Source: Anagrus nilaparvatae
Taxonomy: Eukaryota; Arthropoda; Insecta; Hymenoptera; Mymaridae
Assembly (NCBI GenBank): GCA_022575985.1
Contig: JAKSXM010000137.1
Location: forward strand, 13,472,001 to 13,536,000
DNA: 64,000 nucleotides
Direction: 5' to 3'
Position numbers and translations under genes: made by a program. Under the pieces are notes generated by a model. The model had not been told where the DNA came from, did not search any database, and saw only the letters and a list, made by a program, of their open reading frames with translations. Shown here in pieces: positions 14,601-24,724 of the stretch; position 1 is the first letter of the stretch; each line of letters begins with the position of its first letter.

Positions 14601-15598
14601 AGCAAGTAGATTTTTTTTCCGCGTATAGGAAACTGAAATTCGGAAAAATAAGTTTCTGGTACTAAAAATAATTGTTTAGAATTTAAATTCTATGAAAATC
14701 GAAGCTATTATACTACAAAAAGGTAGTTTTGTCTACGTTGGCATTAATAAGTTTGATTTTTCACGATACAAGTTTATCCAAAAACATAGATATAGTTTTA
14801 TTGGACAACAATATTTTATAACACAATCACCCATATTTATTCTTCTCCAAATTCTTAGTATCAAGATAACTTTATCCAGAATTAAAAATTATCATTTACT
14901 ATGTATTTAATTGTTAATAAATAAATTTTTGCAGGAATTCGGTAGTATATTATTAGGATTAAGTTATTTACCAACAGCACAAAGATTATCAATAACAGTT
15001 ATAAAAGCACGTCACATAAAACTTCCAAAAGAAATACCCCGATCGACTGATTTTAGTAAGTAATAAATTTTGTAACAATAATGTATAGTATTTTGTAATT
15101 ATAATGTTATAATAATTTGTATGAATGTTAAAATTTTTAATTACAGATCCATTTGTAAGAATTTTAATGTTAAATGGAAGAACTGGTAGGAAAATAAAAA
15201 AGAAAAAAACTAAAACATTATTTTCAACAATTGAACCTGAATTTAATGAAACTTTAACTTTTGATTTACCTTTTCTACAAGTTGATTCTTTACAGTTCCT
15301 TATAGTTTTATGTAGTAAGGTAAGAAAAGGTTTTTAATATAAACCTATAAATTTTTAAAAAAATTATTAAAAAAAATTTTTATAGATTAAACAACAGGGT
15401 GAAACAAATTTAGCAATGATGAATGAATTGCAAAGTGATAGTGAAGATTCAGTAAATTCGTTTCAAAGACCAAAAGATTTTAGAATAGGAAAAGTAGCAC
15501 TTGGCAAGGGTGTACGTGATCAAATGGAAAAATTACATTGGTTTTCTGTATTACAGAATCCAAGAAAAGTCGTCACAGAATGGCATAAACTAAAATAA
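8695..15598 (+). CDS. Synaptotagmin-family protein with two C2 domains, 444 aa, nine coding exons
   Basis: Coding exons: 8695-8836, 11524-11634, 11703-11791, 11875-12009, 12079-12276, 12358-12510, 14935-15055, 15147-15319, 15386-15598; all junctions are gt..ag and phases agree. The start ATG lies 3 bases after an acceptor (tttttttttag), so a 5'UTR exon lies upstream. Residues 13-34 are one membrane span (LYGVIIFIVVVAILVIACFF), followed by Cys residues suited to palmitoylation. C2A covers about 136-270 and C2B about 277-430; the C-terminus carries the synaptotagmin WHxL motif (WHKLK). Calcium ligands look poor: C2A has NLEPYV where SDPYV is usual, C2B has SNPFV, and the third C2B loop (LCSKIKQQGE) has no Asp. 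Family knowledge: such proteins act in vesicle traffic, and isoforms like Syt12 and Syt14 bind little or no calcium. The exact orthologue (Syt12-like is my guess) is unproven. Introns 1 and 6 are swollen by transposons. Confidence 0.9.
9141..10188. mobile_element. Inverted-repeat element in synaptotagmin intron 1
   Basis: CCCAAGTGGAAAAGTTGTAT through CAATTGTATCCTAACTTATGAATC (9239-9294) returns inverted at about 10098-10167. The right part is cut by the CACTG element at 10189, so the true right end may lie past 10602. Confidence 0.65.
10189..10602. mobile_element. CACTG-ended foldback element, copy 1
   Basis: Ends CACTGTAAAAAGTAACTTTC and its inverse, flanked by CA on both sides. The interior is many short dyads built from GAAAAATTxxxGAATTTTC-like motifs. 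Lies in synaptotagmin intron 1. Confidence 0.8.
13297..13820. mobile_element. TA-flanked repeat family, member in synaptotagmin intron 6
   Basis: Left end TA-CTCCGGTCCATATACGG, right end inverse of CTTCAGACAATATACG. The body holds the family unit (TTTTTGGGTCGCTGA, ACCCCTAAAAGGGG, AGATTTGGT) on both strands, so it is a foldback. Confidence 0.65.
14075..14190. repeat. Dispersed repeat with CGCCCATGGTGCT, copy 1
   Basis: Shares CCCATGGTGCT, GATATTTTT, GGAAATTCCGT and AGTTTTA..CCC..GGGC with 41436-41530. Confidence 0.55.
14238..14322. repeat. Dispersed GC-rich repeat, copy 2
   Basis: Second copy of the 1655-1745 sequence, in synaptotagmin intron 6. It includes GCTGCACGTCCGGC. Confidence 0.8.
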
Positions 15599-15719
15599 TT
15601 GTATATATATTATGGATATATGGTTTGAAATGAATAAGACTTTTAAAAAGGTATTTGAAGTGCCTATTTACTTCGATAAATAAGATATGCAATTTTAGAT
15701 TAATGATAAAATACTTTAA

Positions 15720-16115
15720 GAGTTCTGCCTGGACGCCATTTTATTTTTCAAATTTTTTATTTCTTTTTCGTTTTTTTGTTAAATTAGAAATTTTTTTTGC
15801 ATCTTATCAGAGTTGTCCCACATTCTTTATTCAATTTAGAAAAGTTTGGCATAAACACTTTTTTAATTTAATCAAAAATAAGGACATGATTTGGTGAGAA
15901 AAATTTATTGTCGAAAAAAGTTTACTCAAAATTTTTCTCACCAAATCATGTCCTTATTTTTGATTAAATTAAAAAAGTGTTTATTCCAAACTTTTCTAAA
16001 TTGAATAAAGAATGTCGGACAACTCTGATAAGATGCAAAAAAAATTTCTAATTTAATAAAAAAACGAAAAAGAAATAAAAAATTTGAAAAACAAAATGGC
16101 GTCCAGGCAGAACTC
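15720..16115. mobile_element. 396-bp near-perfect palindrome flanked by TTAA
   Basis: Arms of about 185 bp start GAGTTCTGCCTGGACGCC and differ at only a few positions; the loop is about 30 bases. TTAA lies on both sides (15716-15719, 16116-16119), as for piggyBac-type target sites, though the ends do not begin CCC. It lies 121 bp after the synaptotagmin stop codon and could be in its 3'UTR. Confidence 0.9.
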
Positions 16116-16749
16116 TTAAAACATTTTTTTCATGGTTAATTTATTGCAAATAAACATTTTTGACAAAATAATAACCGTTTTTCTTAAAGCATATATAATT
16201 TTTTTTTCTTTTCATATAATTCAACAAAAATTTTTGGAAAAGCTATTTTACAATGGGTTTTACCGTCCATTGAACAAAGCAATTAGTTTACTAATTTCAA
16301 AAAGTCTAAGTCAAAAATTTTTATTTAATATGGATAACTTCATATAATATTTTTATATAATTACATAATTTTCATTTGATTAAGTGAGTCTGTGTGAGAA
16401 TGTTATTAAAAAGTAACAAGAGATATTTCGCGAAAAGAAATTCAAGTAAATATAAAATAAGACTTTTAAAGAATGCAAATGTATATTATTAAAGACTTTA
16501 TTTTATAAAATTTAAAACAATTTTCGAGTATATTGGAATTAGTTTTCAAAAGAGAAAAATAGATTTATACCAAGTTTGTTTGTTATAATACTTTAATTAA
16601 GACGCTAAAAAATAAACAAAACAAGTAAATATTTTTATTTATTTAGAATATAAAAAGGTATTTTAAATATGGGTTTTTCATGAAAGGAGTGGGAAACAGA
16701 GACGGACTTTTGGATGGAGAAATAAAATTATAGTTAGAGCTGCTGCAAA

Positions 16750-17530
16750 GCATATTTAATAATTTTTTTAAAGTTTTAGCTTATTAGCAATTGCTTGCCT
16801 TAGATATTCGTGGTGGGTAACGTACTTTTTGTTATTTTACAAAGTAGTCAAAAGCTACTTATTCTACTTGGAACCGGGTGGTTTTTCACGTTTTAGACAT
16901 AACGGTAACTGTTCGTCGTGATATGTTTTTGGGGTTTATAAGTCTTCTTCTAATATATACCCAACAACAGAATCTTTCCTAATGAAATAGTCTGTAATCT
17001 TTAATGTATTAAGCCATTTATATGTTTGACGCCTTGACTAATTTAAAACCACCATATAGAAGTTCCTGCATCATGGACCAGCCATATAAGTTGTCGACGT
17101 CATAATACATGATATATTTGCCTTCATAATCCTTATATCATAATTTTCCATGTACTTATTGTTATAGCTTTATCATATTTTTTACTGCATTAGAAAATTT
17201 CTTCATAAATTCTCTTTTCGATAAATATAATCATATCGATGTCTCTAACTCGATTTTTATATATTAGCATACAATCAGAAGGGAAGCCAGGGGGTTTTTA
17301 TAGTAATGCACTTGATCAAGACCATATGTTTCTATACAGTTTTCTCTAAAATTCTCAAAAATTCAGCAAGCCATAACACATCGACTTTTAAATAATATTT
17401 GGAGTATTCTCCCACAGTTTTTATATCACCAAATGAAATCCAAATATGTACAGCGTCTTGATAATCGTCAGGACTTATGTCAGAGCCCATCAAAGTACTG
17501 TAGAAATTTTCAATTGATGGAAGTTAAGTT
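16750..17530 (-). pseudogene. Relic of a Polinton/Maverick-type family B DNA polymerase (palm region)
   Basis: On the minus strand, broken by stops and frameshifts, segments appear in the order of this polymerase family: a block with YQDAVHIW and YYLKVDVLWLAEF, then RDIDMIIFIEK, then MYYDVDNLYGWSM (the motif A region, DxxxLY), VVGYILEEDL, and REKPPGSK followed by a KKYV block. These are hallmarks of the protein-primed DNA_pol_B_2 group found in Polintons and related viruses. Motif C (YGDTDS-like) was not found. The number of stops shows long decay. No reading frame is usable, so it is a fossil. Confidence 0.75.
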
Positions 17531-17775
17531 TCTTATAATTTTTCAACCAAATAAATGTATTTAAAAAAGAAGATTCCATTTGTTCTCAATAATTTAAGCT
17601 AATAATCTGATATATGTTTAAATTCTTTTTTTTTAGTATTTAAATTATCATCAGAAAGATAAGATTAGAGCTTATCTAGCGATTAATTCATAAATTTTAG
17701 CAAGTTTATTTTTTTATTTAAAACGTGAATAGTTTACGTACATAATATATATTTTTTTCCTGTGTTAGAGGCGTA

Positions 17776-18118
17776 ACGTCTAAATTTATTTATTTATTGT
17801 TTGCATGAAATTGATAATAACGATACCTTATTTTTGCTTTGAGTCTATGTGACACTAAATCACAGTAATAGTTAAATAATTAATAACTAAGTTTATTACT
17901 ATTATTTACCAATTAGTTAATAAGACAACTTATAATAAAATACAATGTGCTTACAATACTTAAATGTTTAAATCCAACTTAAAAGTCCGTTGGATAATTT
18001 AACACGAGAGTCTATACTACTAATATCAGGATCGGAACAAGAAGACCGAAGTTTCGGATTTTAACGTAGACGTAAATATCACAAACTTCACCTTCTAGTA
18101 AACTAACAGTTGTAACAT
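17776..18118. mobile_element. Third, decayed copy of the LTR family
   Basis: Starts near GTAACGTCTAAATTT and ends GTTGTAACA. Matches the middle of the solo LTR (GCTTACAATACTTAA, CCAACTT, GGATCGGAAC) but lacks its 3' half. It sits just upstream of the polymerase relic. Confidence 0.5.
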
Positions 18119-18359
18119 TTAAAGACCGTGTATCATAATATACAATCATAACCAATGAGACAAGACGAGAATTTTATGACGGATAAAATTAAGATAATCT
18201 GCAAAACATCCATTCGAATTATAATTGACGATATTAGTATCACTTATTTTAAAGGACTTATGTCTGAGCGTTCTAGTCTATTTGGATGGACAACTTTAGT
18301 GTCATTTCTCTAACAATTTTTACGTTTTTATTATCAAATACTTGTAAAACTTTGTGAAA

Positions 18360-18540
18360 ACTGATATAACGATATTCCAGTTTACCGTCTTTGGGCGATC
18401 TTGGTTTTCTTTTCTTCGTCCGCAATGATTTTTCTTTAGTATTTTTAACTTGGGACTGCTCTTGCTTTGAGGAGTACTCTTCTTCTTTTGTAATGGCGGG
18501 GAATGGTAGGATAGGAAAGTGAGAAAAATAATGTAAATAT
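18360..18540 (-). pseudogene. Open fragment rich in Lys/Arg, unknown
   Basis: The minus strand stays open from about 18535 to 18288 and reads AITKEEEYSSKQEQS, then RTKKRKPRSPKDGKLEYRYI and KIVREMTLKLSIQID before a stop. There is no good start. It lies within the Polinton-relic region and may be another piece of it, or an unrelated relic. Not recognised. Confidence 0.3.
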
Positions 18541-18633
18541 TAACATTTGAATACTTTGTTTGAGATTCACAAAAAATAAAGATAGAGATTTTTGGAGGTA
18601 ATTAAATTCATAGATGAGTAATATAACAAAACC

Positions 18634-19035
18634 ATGGGTGAATTTAAAATTGGGAAAGCGGAAAAGGGGTCTTCCATAAATGACGTCCAGGGTTTGGGGG
18701 TAGGTAGGTTTATCATAAAACGTGACGATTCGGACAAAGGAGAAGGTACGATAAATGATGAATCAGACGTCCATGAATTTTTTTATGAAAAAAAAGTGCA
18801 AAAGGACCCCCTGGTATTGGTTTTAATTTGACTAAATCTGGTGATTTCAATTTGGAACAAAAAAAGTGTGTAACATTGCTGACGCTGTTGAAAAAAACGA
18901 CGCAGTTAATTTAAATATTCTCGAAAAGAAGATAGATTTTGAATTAAACATCGTACGTAAAGAATATGATGATTTTATAATTCATATAGAAAAAAAAGTT
19001 AATTTGTTTGAGGAAGAAACCAAAAAGAAATAGAT
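18634..19035 (+). pseudogene. Relic of a fibre/collagen-like protein, probably from a mobile element
   Basis: After two or more frameshifts the plus strand reads GPPGIGFNLTKSGDFNLE, then VCNIADAVEKNDAVNLNIL, then a charged helical tail (YDDFIIHIEKKVNLFEEE) and TAG at 19032-19034. GPPG followed by a NIAD..E..DAVN block resembles phage-fibre and collagen-like ORFs that travel with large DNA transposons in invertebrates; that link is from memory and needs a search. The upstream segment (MGEFKIGKAEKGSSINDVQG) may be its N-terminus. Confidence 0.45.
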
Positions 19036-19060
19036 AAAATTTCACAAGTTTTGGATAGAC

Positions 19061-19517
19061 TGTTACGTCTAACTTTATTTATATGACCTTGTAAAGATTA
19101 ATAATGCGAATGTGTTTCCTTTTAGCCTTGCGTCTTTGCGACACTAAGCGGCGGGAAAGGACTTGGTTCAATTTAGTAAAATACACAAATTACTTTAAAT
19201 TACGTATTTATTAAAAGACTCTATTAAATGTTGATTATTTCGCCTCTATATATAGATCTAAGAAAAGGTGTCTTGTCACCAAATTTATTACTAATTTTTA
19301 TTACGATGGAAGTTTTGCGTCAAAGTCTCGCATACGTGGGCCAACGCCCGATGAGCTGATAAGTTCTCAAATATATTTATATATTTGCTCAGGTGTCGAA
19401 TTTGTTACGCTTGGTGTATTTTCACCAAGTCATGCTTTTTATTAAGTAATTCTAAACTTTAATTATTTATTTCTATTTTAGCCCTTTTATTTAGAACTAT
19501 TTGGACCTGACGTTACA
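19061..19517. mobile_element. Relic LTR of the same family, internally deleted
   Basis: Begins TGTTACGTCTAAC and ends CCTGACGTTACA; shares long blocks with 20830-21516 (for example GTGGGCCAACGCCCGATGAG) but lacks about 220 internal bases. No flanking duplication seen. Confidence 0.7.
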
Positions 19518-19740
19518 CTTCCGTCCTTAATGGAAAAAATTTGTAAAACAAATTTTTGTTTACATTTTATAGTAGGCAAGATCCGAAGCATAATTTATCA
19601 AAGTTAATACGAATTAAATTTATTAATAAAATCTAAACGTTTAATTAATATAACTTCCAAGTTGCACTTTAAATTTAATTTAGATGAAAAATTTGAATTG
19701 GCTCAGTTTAGGGGTTAACTGAATATTTTTCATCTAAAAA

Positions 19741-20120
19741 GTAAAATTTTCCTAATTTTACCTAATTTCTCTCCTCTCCTAAAATCTAAAGCACTAGGTG
19801 CTTTTACAATTATAAAGTAAAATTTTCCTAATTTTACTTACTTTCTCTCCTCTCCTAAAATCTAAAGCACTAGGTGCTTTTACAATTATAAAGTAAAATT
19901 TTCCTAATTTTACCTACTTTCTCTCCTCTCCTAAAATCTAAAGCACTAGGTGCTTTTACAATTATAAAGTAAAATTTTCCTAATTTTACTTACTTTCTCT
20001 CCTCTCCTAAAATCTAAAGCACTAGGTGCTTTTACAATTATAAAGTAAAATTTTCCTAATTTTACCTACTTTCTCTCCTCTCCTAAAATCTAAAGCACTA
20101 GGTGCTTTTACAATGTATAG
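19741..20120. repeat. 76-bp satellite, five copies
   Basis: Units start at 19741, 19817, 19893, 19969 and 20045. Each holds GTAAAATTTTCCTAATTTTA, a TTTCTCTCCTCTCC pyrimidine tract and the small dyad AGCACTAGGTGCTTTT. Copies differ mainly at one position (TTACCTA against TTACTTA), which alternates along the array. Confidence 0.93.
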
Positions 20121-20466
20121 TAAAAATTTTAACAATTTTACTTTAAATTTCAATTTCAATTTCAATATTAATTTAAAAATTTTAACATTTTTATATAAAA
20201 AATTAATTTGACTGTTATAAATGGATTATAGGATTTACCCAATAGTTAGAGTATACTTTTCATTGATAAAGGATAAGGGAAATAAGAAGGTTTAATAAAT
20301 AAATAAGGAATTATAAGTTTCAAAAAGTTAATATATTGTAAAAAAAAGTTTAATATATAAATTATAATATTTACACATTAAAATTATATTTATAAAAGTT
20401 TAAGTTTTTACAAAAAGAATAATTGCAAACACTTTTTTTTTAATATAAAAATATAAGTATAAAAAA

Positions 20467-20701
20467 TTATGTAAATTCAACTGAGTTATAAATTCCTCCA
20501 AGATATGGTTTTTGATTACCATTTTCAATATTCGTTAAAAGGATTTGAAACAAATCATTATCCTCGCTAAAAGAATATTTAACCGCTTTGGGAGAAATAT
20601 GTCCCCATATTCATTAAGATTTGCAAGTACAGTTGGTCCATGTTGAGTTTTGACCTTTCTCACACTTTCCACTTTATATGGTTTATTTATAACCATATCT
20701 A
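20467..20701 (-). pseudogene. Relic exon of an OB-fold-like protein
   Basis: The minus strand reads ESVRKVKTQHGPTVLANLN, EYGDIFLPKR, then after a one-base shift FSEDNDLFQILLTNIENG and PYLGGIYNSVEFT and a stop. TQ-G-V-A-L..G-FLPKR and YLGG...EF match a small OB-fold-like domain I associate with uncharacterised mobile-element proteins of insects. An acceptor-like AAATAG precedes it. A 76-bp satellite and a relic LTR are its neighbours. Confidence 0.4.
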
Positions 20702-20829
20702 CTATTTTTTTGCAGATTCAAAGCTATTTTTGCTTAATATATTTAATCTTTCTATCTGTAACAAAATGAAAACAAAAAAATTTGTTAATAAAAAGTTATT
20801 TATAAAAATTAAATATTATTTTACAAAAC

Positions 20830-21516
20830 TGTTATGTCTAAGGTGGTTTTACTTTATTAACTGACTGAATTTACTAAATTACTTAATTGAAACTTGTATA
20901 CAGATTGACGTAACACAAAATGCGAATTGATTAGATCTTTTAGCCTTGCGTCTTATGCAGACACTAAACGGCGGGAAAAGGACTTGGTTCAAGTATAAAA
21001 ATACAAAATTTAATGTAAAATACTTATTTATTAAAGATTCTAATAAATGTTAATTGGATAATAATGTATAATAAATGCTTACAATACTTAAGTGCTTAAA
21101 TGTAAGATGAACTCCAAAAATGCCTAAGTCCAACTTGGAAGGATAAATGTACACGAACTTCTGAACCACTGGTATCGTGAACGGAACTAGCCACGAGATT
21201 GCGACAGATCAAAGAGAGCGAACCTTCGGATTGTTCTTCTATATATAGTGATAAGAGCTTTTTGCCTAGTCACCAAATCTATTACTAATTTTAATTATGG
21301 GGGAAGTTCTACGTCAAGGTCTCACGTACGTGGGCCAACGCCCGATGAGCTGATAAGCTAGCAAGTATATTTATTATTTATATATTTGCTCAGGTGTCAA
21401 TTTAATTATGCTTGGTATATTTTTACCAAGTCATGCTTGATATTAAGCAACTATTGACTTTTGATTGTTACTAATAATAACCCTTTTGTTTAGGGTCATT
21501 ATGACCTGACGTTACA
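20830..21516. mobile_element. Solo LTR, 4-bp target duplication
   Basis: Begins TGTTATGTC and ends GACGTTACA, near-inverted ends. Flanked by AAAC on both sides (20826-20829 and 21517-21520). Contains a TATA-like CTATATATAG. A shorter relative lies at 19061-19517 and a more decayed one at about 17776-18118. Confidence 0.72.
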
Positions 21517-21519
21517 AAA

Positions 21520-21779
21520 CTATTCATTATTGGATTCACATAATTCAACATGGTAAATCAACTCCTGATTCTCTTTTAAAAAATCAATTAATTCCCCAAC
21601 CGTGGCTTTCATAAAATGCAATTGATTTAGTGTAAATTGATTCCGATATTTAATTTTAGTTTTGTAATCTAATTGTAAAATGAGAATAATTACTTCATCT
21701 AAGCAGTGTAAATTAGATATTTCAAGATTAAAAATATTAAATATTTTTTTTATTGCAAGAGAATAAAGTGATTGAACCA
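21520..21779 (-). pseudogene. Possible upstream exon of the same broken gene
   Basis: Open on the minus strand after an acceptor-like tract (TTTTTTTACGTTATAG): includes NLEISNLHCLDEVIILILQ, LHFMKATVGELIDFLKENQ and ends HVELCESNNE, TAG. A relic LTR (20830-21516) starts 3 bases past the stop and separates it from the OB-fold-like piece. There is no ATG at the start, so it would be an internal exon. Unrecognised. Confidence 0.3.
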
Positions 21780-22184
21780 CTATAACGTAAAAAAATATAA
21801 AATATATATGCAAGTAACATTTTACATATTTAAAAATAAAAAAATAAAATAATTCTTATAAATTTCCCTCAGTTTTTACACTTTAATGAAATATTTGTTA
21901 AAACTAAAGCTAAAAAATTAAATAAGCTTGTGTTAAAACAACGAAATAAAATGATTAGATAAAAATATTTTCCACTTATTATTGATATAGTTAATGTTAT
22001 AAGCATAGTTATGACGAATATGAATATCAAAAATAAATATTTTTATAAAAAAAAAACATTTGACCATAATATCTAAAAGTATCTCACAAATAAAAATTTT
22101 ATTTTTTGATTTACATATTATAAGGAATTGATTAAATAAAAATATTATCCACTAGTTATTAATTTTTTAATTATTATTCATACA

Positions 22185-22410
22185 CACACACACACATGGA
22201 CATGCATGTATTAAACATTTTCTCAACGATTTCTTTAAACCTCTCGATGAACCATTTAGCAGGATTTTCAGCCTTATAGTTCTTGTAGACTGATTTTGTA
22301 TCATCGATATTATTCTTAATATAATATCCAATACTGAATGGCTAATGACGTCGAAAACTATTCACTTCGTTCGATTTTATCAGAGTACTGGTAATATCGT
22401 TGTCAGACAT
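22185..22410 (-). pseudogene. Relic of the N-terminal part of a Polinton-type DNA polymerase
   Basis: Starting at an ATG (22408-22410) the minus strand reads MSDNDITSTL, then after a stop and frame change PFSIGYYIKNNIDDTK and KWFIERFKEIVEKM. The SIGYYIK..DD...Y......KWF pattern fits the exonuclease-side region of the same polymerase group. It may belong with the palm fragment 5 kb away on the same strand, the space between being filled with later insertions, or to another copy. Confidence 0.55.
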
Positions 22411-23531
22411 ATTAATTAATATGTTAATATTAACTATTAATAATTAGCCCCTGCATGAACAGCTGTCTAGCTTTATTTTTTTTGGTTGCCCTGAAAGCGC
22501 CTGAAAAGCTGCCACCTTTGCTACTCTTTCAGGCTGCACTTTTACAATTAATTACACCTATTTAATATGAAAGATTTAAAAAAAACTATCATAAAATGAC
22601 TCAACAAAAAACTAACATAATAAATCAATATAGTTAAAATTCGGAAATTAAATATTTTATTGTATTATCCTACAATTATTGTCTCTTCCACAAATTTCGA
22701 TAAAATGTGATTTAGAAAAAAAGCAGTAACTTGATACAATTTCAGAAATTTCTTTATATATTTTATATTTTCCTTTGAAATTCAAATTTTAAATTATATT
22801 TTTTTCCTCATTTAACAATTTTTTTATTCTTCTTTTTCTGTAAAATAATTTACTTGTATTTAAATTTAGATCATTAGTGAAACGCTATTTTCAAATAATT
22901 TTAATCCTTGAAATATTAAAAAAATAAATAAAAAGTATTATAACAAACATGAGCACAGTGAGAAATAATAGTGATAACGTATGTTTGTAATTGTATAAAT
23001 GTTTTATAATTTGCATATAATTTTTTTCATGTGATTAACTATATTTTAAACTGTATAATAATGTATTTGTAAATAGTGACTTTAATTTTTTGTTGTAAAA
23101 TAAGTATAAAATAAAAAAAAATTTTTTCTCAATAAATAAAATTGTTTTTATTAGGGAAAAACTTGATTCATACAGTTCATTTTTTAAAAAAATAGTTCCA
23201 AAAATTAATTTATACTTTGAACTTTTTATTTTATTGAAGAAACATGACTAACAATAAAATATTTGTATATTATAAATTATAAAAAAAAATAGGAATTGCT
23301 AATAAAAATAATAAATGTAATTTAGTTTTCTTAGATAATAACTTTTTATTATCATATGGACGTAAGCTCAGGGCTTAGTAATTCATAATTTGTGAATGGC
23401 TTATATAAGAAATAAAATTAATTTAGTTTGTGATGTAAAAAAGAATTATTTTTTAAATTATTTATTTAATAACAATTTTAATTTATGTAAATTTAATTAT
23501 AAAATACGTTTAAGTCTCATATGCAATAATT

Positions 23532-23664
23532 TTATAAATCCGCCATTGATTCAAGTATAAAATTTATAAAACTAGACACTTTTGTATCAATTCCAAGAAA
23601 TTTATGAATGATACATTTAGTAGAACGATAAGAAACAATTCCAATTAAATCTGTACGATAATCT
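23532..23664 (-). pseudogene. Relic last exon of a second serine protease homologue
   Basis: Reads DLIGIVSYRSTKC, then FLGIDTKV and FINFILESMADL followed by a stop. It aligns with the last exon of the intact gene 1.2 kb away (DLIGIVSYGYKC, FPGVYTRV, FMDFILKEIED) and shares long runs of bases with it. The GNSGSP part and all upstream exons are absent; an inverted-repeat element begins 11 bases upstream. It is either a truncated tandem duplicate or a decayed ancestor exon. VYTRV has become IDTKV, which suggests relaxed constraint. Confidence 0.7.
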
Positions 23665-23674
23665 TAAATATTGT

Positions 23675-24486
23675 AAAAGTCTCATTTTTCCTCATTTTTG
23701 CGTTACAAAAAACGGAAAATAATGAAATTTTTGATAAAATTTTGAAAAAAACGCATTTGGACCGAGTTGCAATTTTAGTTTCTGATTATTTCTATCCAAA
23801 TTTCATTCAAATCCATGCAGAAATAATATAGGAATTAATATTATAGTGGTAGGAATTGCCTTATTTTCGCATATAAAAACAAGCTCCAACCCCCTGTTAG
23901 TTATGCTAGCGAAATTCAACTAATTATTCATGTTTGTCTTTATTTATTTGCTAATTATTTTTTAATGGGATGTGAATTGTTGTTTAATGGGGCGATTTCA
24001 TGGAGCAGATTTATACTAGAGATTTTTACTTTTTATAATTACAGATAAATTATACAGATACTAGATTGTGACTGGGGACGCTGTTATTAAAACAAATAAA
24101 CTTTAGTAACTACTAACATAAATTTAGAAAAATGCTGCTTTATAAAATCGTCTCTACATACTGTAGAAAAAAATGGTGAATTATAATTACATATCCCACT
24201 AAAAAATAATTTCCAAATAAATAAAGACAATCAATAATAATTAGTTGACTTTCGCTGGCATAATTAAGAGGGGGCTGGAGCCTGTTTTTATATGCGAAAA
24301 TAAGACAATTCCTTTCCTTATAATATTAATTCTTATTTTATTTCTGGATGGATTTGAATGAAATTTGGATAGAAATATTCTGAAACTAAAATAGCAACTC
24401 GGTCCAAATGCTTTTTTTAAATTTTTAAAAAAATTTCATTATTTGTGGTTTTTTGTAACGCGAAAATGAAGAAAAATGAGACTTTT
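23675..24486. mobile_element. Foldback element, arms about 310 bp
   Basis: AAAAGTCTCATTTTTC at the left and GAAAAATGAGACTTTT at the right are the outer ends of a long imperfect inverted repeat; inner blocks such as TTGCCTTATTTTCGCATA recur inverted. The spacer is about 180 bases. It lies between the relic and the intact serine protease homologue. No target duplication seen. Confidence 0.82.
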
Positions 24487-24724
24487 GACTTAGAAAAAAA
24501 TGGTAATTTCATTGATTTTTCGGTCAAAAGCCCGAGGTACAATGAAGCCTTTTGAAGATATGTATTCAAAGAAAAATTATAAACTCAAGTATTGTTTTGG
24601 AAGCAAAATATTAACTAACTACTACTTTGAAAAATTTTAATCATGATCTGTTTTTTGTAGAACTTTTAATTCATAAAATTATAAAATATATACAAAATAA
24701 AATAAAGAGTATAAAATAATTTTA

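Larger units (their letters stand above)
12511..14934 (+). other. Synaptotagmin intron 6 (2.4 kb)
   Basis: Holds the TA-flanked element (13297-13820), the two dispersed repeats near 14075 and 14238, and otherwise AT-rich sequence. No exon seen. Confidence 0.8.

Noticed and set aside
15655..16347. Frames across the palindrome after the synaptotagmin gene
   Set aside because: They mirror each other through the inverted repeat and lack coding features.
19741..20120. CRISPR-like array
   Set aside because: Units are contiguous with no unique spacers; the genome is eukaryotic, so this is a satellite.
22950..22982. Short ATG frame (MSTVRNNSDN) ending in a good gtatgt donor
   Set aside because: No exon downstream on this strand can be joined to it.
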